Both the position numbers and the translations under genes were made by a program. Below are positions 34,001 to 42,892 of a stretch of DNA of 64,000 bases, piece after piece; the first letter of the stretch is position 1, and each line of letters opens with the position of its first letter. The stretch covers positions 5,572,501 through 5,636,500 of the forward strand of contig NZ_AP025344.1 of NCBI RefSeq assembly GCF_021654795.1, in the 5' to 3' direction. The stretch is from Paenibacillus dendritiformis. Lineage in GTDB: Bacteria; Bacillota; Bacilli; Paenibacillales; Paenibacillaceae. Below the pieces are notes generated by a model. That model worked only from the letters and a program-made list of their open reading frames with translations. It searched no databases and was not told where the DNA came from.

Positions 34001-34694
34001 GGAGCACATCGAGGATCATCCACTCCGGCGCATTGCCCGAATTGCGGAACGCCTCGATGACTTCCAGACGCTTAATCGCGCGGTTGCGGCGTTGGCCTTG
34101 AGCCGTGCGAAGCTCTTCCTTCAGCATCGTCAGCTCTTTTTCCACGTCCAGATCCTGCAGCAGCTTCTTGACCGCTTCCGCGCCCATGCCGGCCTGGAAT
34201 GCATGGCCGTACTTCTCGCGGTAGCTGCGGTATTCCTTCTCCGACAGCAATTGCTTTTTCTCCAGCGGCGTATCGCCCGGATCCGTCACCACATAGGAGG
34301 CGAAGTAAATAATCTCTTCCAGCGAGCGGGGCGACATGTCGAGGGCCAAGCCCATCCGGCTCGGAATGCCCTTGAAATACCAGATATGCGAGACCGGAGC
34401 GGCCAATTCGATATGGCCCATCCGTTCGCGGCGCACTTTCTGGCGCGTGACTTCAACGCCGCATCGATCACAGACGACGCCTTTGTAGCGCACCCGCTTA
34501 TACTTGCCGCAGTGACATTCCCAGTCTTTCGTCGGTCCGAAGATCTTCTCGCAGAACAGGCCTTCTTTTTCCGGCTTGAGCGTGCGGTAGTTGATTGTCT
34601 CCGGCTTCTTGACTTCGCCACGAGACCAAGAGCGAATCTTGTCGGGAGAGGCGAGCCCAATCTTCATATATTCAAAATTGTTGACGTCCATCAA
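31071..34694 (-). CDS. rpoC: RNA polymerase beta' subunit
   Basis: 1207 aa. The zinc-binding CHCGKYKR…CDRCG segment (about residues 59-80), the catalytic NADFDGDQ (about 447-454), which holds the Mg2+ aspartates, and the bridge-helix and trigger-loop regions up to a short acidic tail are all intact. I keep the TTG at 34694, because AGGAGGG lies seven bases upstream and Bacillales RpoC also has one residue before DVNNFEYM. The next codon, ATG 34691, is an equally possible start. The gap to rpoB is 167 bases. Confidence 0.97.
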   Translation of the reverse strand: MMDVNNFEYMKIGLASPDKIRSWSRGEVKKPETINYRTLKPEKEGLFCEKIFGPTKDWECHCGKYKRVRYKGVVCDRCGVEVTRQKVRRERMGHIELAAPVSHIWYFKGIPSRMGLALDMSPRSLEEIIYFASYVVTDPGDTPLEKKQLLSEKEYRSYREKYGHAFQAGMGAEAVKKLLQDLDVEKELTMLKEELRTAQGQRRNRAIKRLEVIEAFRNSGNAPEWMILDVLPVIPPELRPMVQLDGGRFATSDLNDLYRRVINRNNRLKRLLDLGAPDIIVQNEKRMLQEAVDALIDNGRRGRPVTGPGNRPLKSLSHMLKGKQGRFRQNLLGKRVDYSGRSVIVVGPYLKMYQCGLPKEMALELFKPFVMKELVNKGLAHNIKSAKRKVERVSPEVWDVLEEVIREHPVLLNRAPTLHRLGIQAFEPILVEGRAIRLHPLVCTAYNADFDGDQMAVHVPLSAEAQAEARLLMLASGNILNPKDGKPVVTPSQDMVLGSFYLTMDNKEAKGSGMIFASVNEAVSAYQRGTASLHARVVIPARALNKTSFTEKQQEALLVTTVGRIIFNEIFPPEFPYINEPTKRNLFEGTPDLYFIHEKGANIPEILQSIPQSGAVGKDYLGQIIARCFDIFHTTLTSVILDRIKQIGFTYSTRAGITIAVADVIVPQEKAEILKESEEKVKVITNQYRRGLITNDERYDRVIEIWSDTKDRITDILMKSMDRYNSIMLMVDSKARGNKSQITQLGGMRGLMANPSGRIIELPIKSNFREGLTVLEYFISTHGARKGLADTALRTADSGYLTRRLVDVAQDVIVREDDCGTDKGFLVSNISDGKEVIEGLYDRIEGRYSFETVRHPETGEVLVNRNELIDTDKAEAIVKAGVKKLMIRSVLSCRARHGVCKICYGRNLATGKHVEIGEAVGIIAAQSIGEPGTQLTMRTFHTGGVAGDDITQGLPRIQELFEARNPKGQAIISEIDGVVKEIREAKDRREVEVQGEAETKVYSVTYGSRIRVTEGMAIEAGDEITDGSIDPKEMLRIKGIRGVQNYILQEVQRVYRNQGVEINDKHVEVMIKQMLRKIRIVDAGDTTLLPGSYVDLHEYEAANKEAILSGKEPAVAKPVLLGITKASLETDSFLSAASFQETTRVLTDAAIKGKVDQLLGLKENVIIGKLIPAGTGMNRYRSVKLINPLMEEETEEALDAAGVGVAE

Positions 34695-34861
34695 GGAGCG
34701 ACCCTCCTTAATTTGTACTAGAGTTCGCCGCTGTTCACTTCACACAGGAGCGGCAGGCTGTGTTCCAATCTATAGGGGCTGACGGTGGCCGGCAGCGGCT
34801 GTATTCAGCGCGGCTTCCGGCCACCGTCGATACCAACGTGTCCTGATGCAGTTGCGGCGGC

Positions 34862-37800
34862 TTATTCCGCCACGTATTCGTCATCCATGCCAAGGTTCAG
34901 CTTGTCTTGCGGCATATCATCGTCATCGTCGAATTCGCGCATTTCGATTTCTTCCTCGTTCTCCGTCAAAATCTTGACATCCATACCCAAGCTTTGCAGC
35001 TCTTTGATCAAGACCTTGAAGGACTCTGGAACACCCGGCTCCGGCACATTCTCGCCCTTGACAATCGATTCATACGTCTTCACCCGGCCGACAACGTCAT
35101 CGGATTTGACGGTAAGGATCTCTTGCAGCGTGTAAGCTGCGCCGTAAGCTTCAAGAGCCCACACCTCCATCTCGCCGAAGCGCTGTCCGCCGAACTGGGC
35201 TTTACCGCCGAGCGGCTGCTGCGTAACGAGCGAGTAAGGACCTGTGGAACGGGCGTGAATCTTGTCGTCAACCATGTGCGCGAGCTTAATCATGTACATG
35301 ACGCCGACCGTCACTTCACGCTCGAACGGTTCGCCTGTGCGGCCATCGTACAGGATCGTCTTGCCGTTGCGCTGCATGCCGGCTTCTTCCATCGTGTCGA
35401 ATACGTCGTACTCGGTCGCTCCGTCGAAGACCGGCGTAGCCATATGCATGCCGAGGTACCGAGCCGCCATGCCCAAGTGAACCTCGAGCACCTGACCGAT
35501 GTTCATCCGGGAAGGAACGCCGAGCGGGTTCAATACGACTTGAACCGGCGTGCCATCCGGCAGGAACGGCATATCCTCTTCCGGTAGAATGCGGGCGATG
35601 ACCCCTTTATTACCGTGGCGTCCCGCCATTTTATCCCCTTCGGATATTTTCCGCTTTTGGGCAATATAAGCACGTACCAGTTGGTTGACGCCTGGAGGCA
35701 GCTCATCGCCGTTCTCCCGCGTGAACACCTTCACGTCAACGACAATCCCGTCGGTTCCGTGCGGAACCCGCAGGGACGTGTCGCGCACCTCCCGCGCTTT
35801 TTCGCCGAAGATCGCGTGCAGGAGACGCTCTTCCGCCGTCAGCTCGGTAACCCCTTTTGGCGTTACTTTACCGACGAGGATGTCGCCGGCCTTGATCTCG
35901 GCGCCGACACGGATAATGCCGCGCTCGTCGAGATTCTTCAGCGCTTCTTCCCCGACGTTCGGGATATCGCGCGTAATCTCTTCCGGCCCCAGCTTCGTGT
36001 CGCGGGCTTCCGACTCGTACTCCTCGATATGAATCGAAGTGTAGACGTCTTCTTTGACCAATTTCTCGGACAGCAGAATCGCGTCCTCGTAGTTGTAGCC
36101 TTCCCAAGTCATGAAGGCAACGACAACGTTGCGGCCCAGCGCCAGTTCACCCATCTCCGTGGACGGACCGTCCGCCAAAATATCGCCTTTCTTGACGATA
36201 TCGCCTTTCTTCGCCAGCGGGCGCTGGTTAATGCAGGTTCCTTGGTTGGAACGCATGAACTTTTGCAATTTATATTTGACGAGGTCACCCTTGACCTCTT
36301 TGCCGTCAATCATTTCAATGCGGCGGACTTGAATCTCGTTCGCCGTTACGCGCTCCACGATGCCGTCCACTTTGGACACGATGCAGACACCGGAGTCCTT
36401 CGCGGACTTGTGCTCCATTCCGGTCCCGACGAACGGCGCTTCCGGCACCAGCAGAGGCACCGCTTGCCGCTGCATGTTGGAACCCATCAGCGCACGGTTG
36501 GAGTCGTCGTTCTCCAGGAACGGAATCAACGCGGTCGCAACCGACACGACCTGCTTCGGCGAGACGTCCATATAGTCGACGCGTTCGCTTGGCATCGTCA
36601 AAATATTGTCGGACTGCTTGTTGTAGCGGACGATAACCATATCGTCCTGGAACGAGCCGTCTTCATTCAACAGCGCGTTCGCCTGGGCGATGACGTAGTT
36701 GTCTTCCTCATCCGCCGTCATATAATCAATCTGTTCCGTGACCTTGCCGGTCTTCGGATCGACCCAACGATACGGCGCTTCGATGAAGCCGTACTCGTTG
36801 ACGCGAGCGAAGGTGGACAAGGAGTTGATCAGACCGATGTTCGGACCTTCCGGCGTCTCGATCGGACACATCCGCCCATAGTGCGAATGGTGGACGTCGC
36901 GGACTTCGAAGCCCGCGCGTTCCCGCGTCAAACCGCCCGGTCCGAGCGCGGACAGACGGCGCTTGTGCGTCAATTCCGCCAGCGGGTTCGTCTGGTCCAT
37001 GAACTGGGACAGCTGCGAGCTGCCGAAGAACTCCTTGATCGAGGCGATGACCGGACGGATATTAATCAGCGCTTGCGGCGTAATGACGCTCGCATCCTGG
37101 ATGGACATCCGCTCGCGGACGACGCGTTCCATCCGGGACAGACCAATCCGGAACTGGTTCTGCAGCAATTCGCCGACCGAACGGAGACGGCGGTTGCCCA
37201 GATGGTCGATATCATCCGTGCTGCCGATTCCGTGCAGCAGGTTGATGAAATAGTTGATCGAGGAGATGATATCGGCCGGCGTAATGTTCTTCACCGATTT
37301 ATCGATGTTGCCGTTGGAAATAACCTTGATGACCTTGCCTTCTTCCATCGGCGAGAACACGCTGATAACCTGCATCGGAATATCATCGGACTCCAACACT
37401 CCGCCTGCGACGTGATATGTCTTGAAGCCGACGCCGCTCTCCAGGCGCGGCATGATCTCATCCAGCAAGCGGCGGTCGATCATTTGCCCTGCTTCCGCCA
37501 CGATCTCGCCCGTCTCCGCATCGAACAGCGTCTCGGCGAGGCGCTGGTTGAAGAGACGGTTCTTGATATGAAGCTTTTTATTAATCTTGTACCGGCCCAC
37601 GTTGGCCAGATCATAACGTTTAGGATCGAAGAAACGTGCGATGAGCAAGCTTCTCGCATTATCCAATGTCGGCGGTTCACCCGGACGCAGGCGCTCATAG
37701 ATTTCGATCAGCGCTTTTTCCGTAGAATCGGTATTGTCCTTGTCCAGGGTGTTCCGGATGTATTCATCCTGTCCAAGCAGCTCCAAAATCTGCTCGTCCG

Positions 37801-38404
37801 TACCGAAGCCCAAGGCGCGAAGAAGGACGGTGACCGGAATCTTCCGCGTGCGGTCAATACGGACATAGATGATGTCCTTGGCGTCCGTCTCCAGCTCAAG
37901 CCAGGCCCCGCGGTTCGGGATGACGGTTGCCGTATATGTCTTCTTCCCGTTCTTGTCGACTTTCGTACTGAAATAGACACTTGGGGAGCGAACCAACTGG
38001 CTGACAATAACACGTTCCGCACCGTTGATGATGAACGTGCCTGTCTCCGTCATGAGCGGGAAATCACCCATAAACACTTCTTGCTCTTTGACTTCTCCGG
38101 TCTCTTTATTGAGGAGACGCACCTTGACCCGGAGCGGTGCTGCATACGTTACATCGCGTTCCTTCGATTCATCGACCGAATACTTAGGCTCGCCCAAGCT
38201 GTAATCGATAAACTCCAGAACCAAGTTACCCGTGAAATCCTGAATCGGCGAAATGTCTTGGAACATCTCACGCAATCCTTCGTCCAAAAACCATTCGTAC
38301 GATTTCTGTTGGATTTCAATCAAGTTCGGGACTTCGAGTACCTCTTTGATGCGCGCGTAGCTGCGCCGAGTGCGTCGACCATACTGAACAAGATGTCCTG
38401 CCAA
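34862..38404 (-). CDS. rpoB: RNA polymerase beta subunit
   Basis: 1180 aa. The rifampicin-binding region FFGSSQLSQFMDQ…HKRRLSALGPGG (about residues 457-490) carries the sensitive residues. I chose the TTG at 38404 (MAGHLVQYGRRTRRSYAR), preceded by GAGGGGTGA at seven bases. The ATG at 38422 has no binding site, and the residues it adds (RGELK) are not family-like. A lysine-poor acidic C-terminus (DDDDMPQDKLNLGMDDEYVAE in part) is typical of Bacillales. Transcribed with rpoC. Confidence 0.96.
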   Translation of the reverse strand: MAGHLVQYGRRTRRSYARIKEVLEVPNLIEIQQKSYEWFLDEGLREMFQDISPIQDFTGNLVLEFIDYSLGEPKYSVDESKERDVTYAAPLRVKVRLLNKETGEVKEQEVFMGDFPLMTETGTFIINGAERVIVSQLVRSPSVYFSTKVDKNGKKTYTATVIPNRGAWLELETDAKDIIYVRIDRTRKIPVTVLLRALGFGTDEQILELLGQDEYIRNTLDKDNTDSTEKALIEIYERLRPGEPPTLDNARSLLIARFFDPKRYDLANVGRYKINKKLHIKNRLFNQRLAETLFDAETGEIVAEAGQMIDRRLLDEIMPRLESGVGFKTYHVAGGVLESDDIPMQVISVFSPMEEGKVIKVISNGNIDKSVKNITPADIISSINYFINLLHGIGSTDDIDHLGNRRLRSVGELLQNQFRIGLSRMERVVRERMSIQDASVITPQALINIRPVIASIKEFFGSSQLSQFMDQTNPLAELTHKRRLSALGPGGLTRERAGFEVRDVHHSHYGRMCPIETPEGPNIGLINSLSTFARVNEYGFIEAPYRWVDPKTGKVTEQIDYMTADEEDNYVIAQANALLNEDGSFQDDMVIVRYNKQSDNILTMPSERVDYMDVSPKQVVSVATALIPFLENDDSNRALMGSNMQRQAVPLLVPEAPFVGTGMEHKSAKDSGVCIVSKVDGIVERVTANEIQVRRIEMIDGKEVKGDLVKYKLQKFMRSNQGTCINQRPLAKKGDIVKKGDILADGPSTEMGELALGRNVVVAFMTWEGYNYEDAILLSEKLVKEDVYTSIHIEEYESEARDTKLGPEEITRDIPNVGEEALKNLDERGIIRVGAEIKAGDILVGKVTPKGVTELTAEERLLHAIFGEKAREVRDTSLRVPHGTDGIVVDVKVFTRENGDELPPGVNQLVRAYIAQKRKISEGDKMAGRHGNKGVIARILPEEDMPFLPDGTPVQVVLNPLGVPSRMNIGQVLEVHLGMAARYLGMHMATPVFDGATEYDVFDTMEEAGMQRNGKTILYDGRTGEPFEREVTVGVMYMIKLAHMVDDKIHARSTGPYSLVTQQPLGGKAQFGGQRFGEMEVWALEAYGAAYTLQEILTVKSDDVVGRVKTYESIVKGENVPEPGVPESFKVLIKELQSLGMDVKILTENEEEIEMREFDDDDDMPQDKLNLGMDDEYVAE

Positions 38405-38783
38405 CTTTAACTCACCCCTCATGTCTACTCACAAAAATTGGATTGCGAATCCTTTTCGATATCCTTTATAATAAAGTCCACGAAAGAGACTCTGAAAACG
38501 AGAAAATGGGTTGATCAAACAAAAAGAAAAACGTACGCTCACGATAAAACGCCTTTTCCGATGGACGCCGTTTCCCCGTGCCGTCGTTTCCTGTTGTAGA
38601 ACATCCTTCATATCCGATAGACTTGCCCAAAATGTAAACATTATACTTCATTTCACGAAAATGTATTCGTCTTTTCAAAAAAAAGCTTGACATTTTGGTC
38701 ATGTAAAGACATGAAGGCCATCCTAATACTGACATTTTATAATAATACCATAATGGGCATGCCGAGTCAACGTCGAATTTAAA
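38405..38783 (-). promoter_or_regulatory. rpoB leader and putative promoter region
   Basis: 379 bases without a gene. On the minus strand a TATAAT (38640-38645) with a weak -35 (GAATAC, 17 bases away) is the best promoter candidate. It would leave a leader of over 200 bases. A TTTTTTTT run at 38682-38689, preceded by a small CATGA-type hairpin, may end the upstream methyltransferase transcript. The motif TGACATTTT occurs twice on the plus strand (38691 and 38729). Confidence 0.35.
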
Positions 38784-39389
38784 CTATTCTTTGACAGCCC
38801 GATAGATGCGGTACCCCTTCTCTTTGGCGACCAACTCCACTTGCTCCTCGCCGAACAGCTCCCGCAGCTTGGCTTCCGCGGAAGGCGCCCCCTGCTTCTT
38901 CTGAATGACGATCCACAGCGCTCCTCTAGCATTCAAATGTCCCTGTGATTGTTCAAAAATCCGGTGCACGACTTCTTTGCCTGCCCGTATCGGCGGGTTC
39001 GTCAAAATGACGTCGAAGGTTGACGAGCCGATGCCGTTCAATCCGTCGCTCTTCAGCACCGTCACATTGGTTATGGCGTTCCGCTCCGCATTTTCCCGGG
39101 TCAGCTCCAGCGCCCGTTCATTCACATCCACCATTGTCACATGCCCCTGTGGAGCAAGCTTGGCGGCCGCCATTCCGATCGGGCCATAGCCGCAGCCGAC
39201 GTCAAGCACCTGTGCGCCGTCCGGAATGTCCATATGTTCGATCAGCACGCGGCTTCCGAAGTCAACTCCGCCCTTCGAGAACACGCCTGCATCCGACACG
39301 AACTGCAGCGTATGCCCGCGCAGCTCCGTCTTCCAATACTGCCGATCATGCGGCGTATCCGGCCGGTGACTATAATAATGTCCCGTCAA
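38784..39389 (-). CDS. Class I SAM-dependent RNA methyltransferase (RsmC-like, YbxB)
   Basis: 201 aa. A Rossmann-fold methyltransferase with the SAM-binding DVGCGYGPIGMAAAK and the target-base motif TNPPIRAGK, which is typical of N2-guanine or N6-adenine methylating enzymes such as RsmC/RlmG. The B. subtilis equivalent between rplL and rpoB is YbxB. The substrate is probably rRNA, but the exact base is unknown. A TTG start at 39389 (MTGHYYSHRPDTPHD) follows GGAGG at a good spacing. The upstream ATG at 39431 gives 14 unconserved residues. Confidence 0.85.
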   Translation of the reverse strand: MTGHYYSHRPDTPHDRQYWKTELRGHTLQFVSDAGVFSKGGVDFGSRVLIEHMDIPDGAQVLDVGCGYGPIGMAAAKLAPQGHVTMVDVNERALELTRENAERNAITNVTVLKSDGLNGIGSSTFDVILTNPPIRAGKEVVHRIFEQSQGHLNARGALWIVIQKKQGAPSAEAKLRELFGEEQVELVAKEKGYRIYRAVKE

Positions 39390-39534
39390 CTTCCGTCCTC
39401 CTTCCTCTGCGTTCAAAGTGCTGCTGTTCATTGGCTAAGATGCGCTAGCCTCTGTGATGCTATCCCGGTCCTCTGTCCTGGGCCCCAAGGAGGCGGCAAG
39501 GACAGGCGCTTCGTGACGTCGTATCCTAGACAAC

Positions 39535-39563
39535 GAACCCCTTGAATATTCTTCAAGGGGTTC
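39535..39563. other. Perfect hairpin without T tract after rplL
   Basis: 12-bp perfect stem GAACCCCTTGAA/TTCAAGGGGTTC with a 5-base loop, 20 bases past the rplL stop. No T run follows on the minus strand. It may partially attenuate or process the rplL-to-rpoB transcript, as the rplL-rpoB space does in other bacteria. Confidence 0.65.
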
Positions 39564-39583
39564 CGCACTTCAGCAAGCAAATA

Positions 39584-39949
39584 CTATTTCAGTTCTACAG
39601 TTGCGCCAGCTTCTTCGAGCTTCGCTTTTACTGCTTCTGCTTCTTCTTTGCTTACTTTTTCTTTCAATGGCTTTGGTGCGTTGTCTACGAGATCTTTCGC
39701 TTCTTTCAGGCCGAGACCTGTGATTTCGCGAACGACTTTGATGACGTTGATTTTGCCAGCGCCTGGGTTCGTCAGAATTACGTCGAATTCGGATTGCTCA
39801 GCTGCGCCAGCATCGCCAGCACCGCCAGCCATAACTGCCACAGGAGCTGCAGCGGTTACGCCGAATTCTTCTTCGATTGCTTTAACCAGGTCGTTCAGTT
39901 CCAATACGGACATGCCTTTGATGGCTTCCAAGATTTGCTCTTTGCTCAT
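39584..39949 (-). CDS. rplL: 50S ribosomal protein L7/L12 (bL12)
   Basis: 121 aa. The N-terminal dimerisation helices, an Ala/Gly hinge (PVAVMAGGAGDAG) and the C-terminal factor-binding domain (KINVIKVVREITGLGLKEAKDLV) are present. It forms the stalk with L10 and recruits translation GTPases. It follows rplJ by 71 bases. Confidence 0.97.
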   Translation of the reverse strand: MSKEQILEAIKGMSVLELNDLVKAIEEEFGVTAAAPVAVMAGGAGDAGAAEQSEFDVILTNPGAGKINVIKVVREITGLGLKEAKDLVDNAPKPLKEKVSKEEAEAVKAKLEEAGATVELK

Positions 39950-40020
39950 GGTTAAACCTCCATATTCATAGTAAGTGATAGTAGTAAATGTTCACGTCCC
40001 CGGATGGGCACGGAAGTCTC

Positions 40021-40524
40021 TTACGCTTCTGCTTCTTGCTTCTCTGCGACCGCCTTGACGGCGAGTGCGAAGTTGCGCATAGGCGCTTGGAGCACGCTGA
40101 GCAACATGGACAGCAAACCTTCGCGGGAAGGCAGCTCGGCCAGTGCTTTGATCTGAGCTACATCGACAACGCGGCCTTCGACCACGCCACCTTTGATCTC
40201 AAGAGCGTCATTCTTCTTCGCAAAATCATTCAAAATCTTCGCAGGAGCTACTGCGTCTTCCGGGCTGAAAGCGATAGCCGTCGGTCCGGACAACACTTGA
40301 TCCAGCTCAGTCAATTCCGCTTCCGCTGTCGCGCGGCGAACCATCGTGTTCTTCAACACTTGGAACTCGATGCCCGCTTCGCGAAGCTGCTTGCGAAGTT
40401 CAGTCACTTGAGACACGTTCAAACCACGATAGTCGGCAACAACCGTCGTTACGCTGCCACGCAGTTTCTCTGCGATTACTTTCACTTCTTGCTGTTTCGC
40501 TTCGATAACTTTTGCGTTTGCCAC
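40021..40524 (-). CDS. rplJ: 50S ribosomal protein L10 (uL10)
   Basis: 167 aa, NAKVIEAKQQEVKVIAEKLRG start and VADYRGLNVSQVTELRKQLR. It anchors L7/L12 dimers and binds 23S rRNA with L11. I chose the GTG at 40524 because GGAGG lies eight bases upstream; the GTG at 40533 is too close to it. A structured leader of over 200 bases precedes it. Confidence 0.95.
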   Translation of the reverse strand: MANAKVIEAKQQEVKVIAEKLRGSVTTVVADYRGLNVSQVTELRKQLREAGIEFQVLKNTMVRRATAEAELTELDQVLSGPTAIAFSPEDAVAPAKILNDFAKKNDALEIKGGVVEGRVVDVAQIKALAELPSREGLLSMLLSVLQAPMRNFALAVKAVAEKQEAEA

Positions 40525-40760
40525 TCGATCCACCTCCTACAAGTTCTTATCTAACCGCATCCTGGACTATTATGTTCTGCCTACACGAGCATAAGAAAAG
40601 CCTCTGCAGCAATCTACAGAGGCATCACGAATGCAGCGGCGCCTGATCACGCATGTTCCCATGCGCCACCGCATCTTCTATTTCGAACACCTCGGTAGGA
40701 GATTAAGCCTTACGGCACCTACTGTCTATGGTACGATTATTCATTTTCAACATACGCGCG
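40525..40760 (-). promoter_or_regulatory. L10 (rplJ) leader with attenuator hairpin
   Basis: The transcript between rplA and rplJ contains CTCCTACCGAGGTG and a large branched structure. It then has the perfect stem GCCTCTGTA/TGCAGAGGC (40601-40624) followed by TTTTCTT. This matches the Bacillales L10 leader, where the L10-L12 complex binds the leader and promotes termination. The fold was judged by eye only. Confidence 0.7.
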
Positions 40761-40848
40761 AATCTCACAACCTCATTAGAATACCATAGATGGCTAACCG
40801 GTGTCAACCTTAACTATAGCAGACCAACAATGCGAGAGACTGTCAAAC

Positions 40849-41541
40849 TTAGCGGTAGTTCGCCGTGTTCACGCGTACGGCAGGTCCCATCGTGGAAGAT
40901 ACCGCGATGTTCTTCATGTATACGCCTTTGGCTGCTGCCGGCTTCGCACGGTTCAGCGCGTCGATGAGTGCTTTCAGGTTTTCATTCAACTGTTCAGCAC
41001 TGAAGGACGCTTTTCCGATAGGCGCATGAATTTGGCCCGCTCTGTCCAGACGGTACTCGATTTTACCCGCTTTGATCTCTTGGATCGCCTTGGCAACATC
41101 GAATGTAACCGTGCCGGCTTTCGGGTTAGGCATCAGGCCTTTACCGCCGAGGATACGGCCCAATTTACCTACTTCGCTCATCATGTCCGGTGTTGCCACG
41201 CAGACATCGAAGTCGAACCAGCCTTGCTGGATTTTGTTGATCATGTCCTGATCACCTACAAAATCAGCGCCAGCCGCTTCCGCTTCTTTCGCTTTTTCGC
41301 CTTTTGCAAAGACGAGAACGCGTTTCGTCTTACCTGTTCCGTGAGGAAGCACAACTACCCCACGCACGTTTTGGTCCTGTTTGCGCGGGTCAACGCCCAG
41401 GCGCACAGCAACTTCAACGGTTTCGTCAAATTTAGCCGTAGCCGACTTTTTCACCAATTCAATGGCTTCCGCCGGCTCATAAGTTGCATCTCTATCGATC
41501 AACTTCGCGGCTTCTTCATACTTCTTGCCACGTTTTGCCAT
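40849..41541 (-). CDS. rplA: 50S ribosomal protein L1 (uL1)
   Basis: 230 aa, MAKRGKKYEEAAKLIDR. It contains GLMPNPKAGTVTFDV, the conserved RNA-binding segment. L1 forms the mobile stalk next to the E site and helps release deacylated tRNA. The ATG at 41541 follows AAGGAGG; the extension to 41586 overlaps the rplK-rplA spacer. Confidence 0.96.
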   Translation of the reverse strand: MAKRGKKYEEAAKLIDRDATYEPAEAIELVKKSATAKFDETVEVAVRLGVDPRKQDQNVRGVVVLPHGTGKTKRVLVFAKGEKAKEAEAAGADFVGDQDMINKIQQGWFDFDVCVATPDMMSEVGKLGRILGGKGLMPNPKAGTVTFDVAKAIQEIKAGKIEYRLDRAGQIHAPIGKASFSAEQLNENLKALIDALNRAKPAAAKGVYMKNIAVSSTMGPAVRVNTANYR

Positions 41542-41603
41542 GATTTTGTTCCTCCTTCGTGGTAATAGCGGTTGGACCTCCCACATCTGTCACGCAGACC
41601 CGA

Positions 41604-42029
41604 TTAGTCTTCGATGACGATACCCATGCTGCGGGCTGTGCCTTCAACCATGCGCATAGCCGATTCTACGGATGCCGCATTCAGGTCTGGCATTTTTTGC
41701 TCAGCGATTTGGCGAACCGTGTCGCGCTTCACTGTAGCTACTTTCTTTTTGTTTGGCTCGCCGGAACCTTTTTCGATCTTGGAAGCCACTTTCAGCAATA
41801 CTGCTGCTGGAGGCGTCTTCGTGATGAACGTAAAGGAGCGATCCTCGAATACTGTGATTTCAACAGGAATGATAAGGCCTGCTTGATCGGCAGTCTTCGC
41901 GTTGAATTCCTTACAGAATGCCATGATGTTCACGCCTGCTTGACCCAATGCTGGACCGACCGGCGGCGCAGGATTCGCTTTCCCTGCAGGAATCTGCAAT
42001 TTTACCACTTTGATGACTTTTTTTGCCAT
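41604..42029 (-). CDS. rplK: 50S ribosomal protein L11 (uL11)
   Basis: 141 aa with the proline-rich N-terminus KLQIPAGKANPAPPVGPALGQ, the thiostrepton-binding region, and a C-terminal 23S-binding domain. It forms the GTPase-associated centre and is required for RelA-type stringent response. It is 76 bases after nusG. Confidence 0.97.
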   Translation of the reverse strand: MAKKVIKVVKLQIPAGKANPAPPVGPALGQAGVNIMAFCKEFNAKTADQAGLIIPVEITVFEDRSFTFITKTPPAAVLLKVASKIEKGSGEPNKKKVATVKRDTVRQIAEQKMPDLNAASVESAMRMVEGTARSMGIVIED

Positions 42030-42105
42030 TGTCGTACACCTCCTTGCGCTAATATGTGAGTCCGGAGCAAGCCCCTCTCACATTAGAAAACCTGTCAAAG
42101 ATGTA

Positions 42106-42639
42106 TTAAATCTTCTCCACCTGATGGTAATCCAGTTCAAGCGGGGTTTCCCTTCCAAACATGTTAACATGGACCTTCAACTTCGCTTTATCGAGAAGGA
42201 TCTCTTCGACCGTGCCGACAAAGTTAGCGAAAGGCCCTACCTTAATGCGTACCGATTCCTTCAACTCGAAATCGACCTTCGGCTTCGGCTCTTCCATTCC
42301 CATCTGCCGCAAAATCTGTTCAACCTCTTCCGGCATCAGAGGAATCGGCTTGGAGCCGGATCCGGTGGAACCGACAAATCCAGTGACGCCCGGCGTATTG
42401 CGGACAACATACCAAGATTCATCCGTCTGGATCATCTCAACCAAAACATAGCCAGGGTAAACCTTGCGCATGACGGTTTTTTTCTTGCCGTCTTTGTTCA
42501 CCAATTCTTCTTCCATCGGAACAAGAACCCGGAATATCTTGTCTTCCATTCCCATGGATTCGACGCGCTTTTCCAGATTGGCTTTCACTTTGTTCTCATA
42601 CCCGGAGTAGGTATGAACAACGTACCATCTCTTTTCCAT
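42106..42639 (-). CDS. nusG: Transcription termination/antitermination factor NusG
   Basis: 177 aa. The N-terminal NGN domain (RWYVVHTYSGYENKVKANL) binds RNA polymerase. The C-terminal KOW domain (VRIKVGPFANFVGTVEEI) binds S10 or Rho. In Bacillales NusG also stimulates pausing at T-rich nontemplate sites. It is encoded 23 bases after secE, the universal secE-nusG pair. Confidence 0.96.
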   Translation of the reverse strand: MEKRWYVVHTYSGYENKVKANLEKRVESMGMEDKIFRVLVPMEEELVNKDGKKKTVMRKVYPGYVLVEMIQTDESWYVVRNTPGVTGFVGSTGSGSKPIPLMPEEVEQILRQMGMEEPKPKVDFELKESVRIKVGPFANFVGTVEEILLDKAKLKVHVNMFGRETPLELDYHQVEKI

Positions 42640-42662
42640 AACTAAGCCACCTTGGGACTTTA

Positions 42663-42872
42663 TTAAATAATCGCTTCGACGATCGCGGAAATCCCGATGT
42701 CAAGGACCCAGAAATAAAGCGTCATAAAGATAACCGTCCCCAATACGACCAGCGTATAGCTTGTCAGTTCTTTACGATTGGGCCAGCGAACTTTTTTTAA
42801 TTCACCCCAGCTGTCGGCAAAGAAGGAAAACAATGAACTGAAAGGTTGTTTCAGTTTCCCGAAGAAAGCCAC
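42663..42872 (-). CDS. secE: Protein translocase subunit SecE
   Basis: 69 aa with a basic amphipathic stretch (GELKKVRWPNRKEL) and a single C-terminal membrane helix, the short Gram-positive form. It clamps SecY in the translocon. It lies between rpmG and nusG. Confidence 0.95.
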   Translation of the reverse strand: MAFFGKLKQPFSSLFSFFADSWGELKKVRWPNRKELTSYTLVVLGTVIFMTLYFWVLDIGISAIVEAII

Positions 42873-42892
42873 GGACTACACCTCCATCAGAC

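Noticed and set aside
31005..34721. Two large plus-strand frames opposite rpoC
   Set aside because: Antisense shadows with Arg/Asp/His-rich nonsense composition.
35615..38410. Plus-strand frame of 931 codons
   Set aside because: Antisense shadow of rpoB; no binding site or domain.
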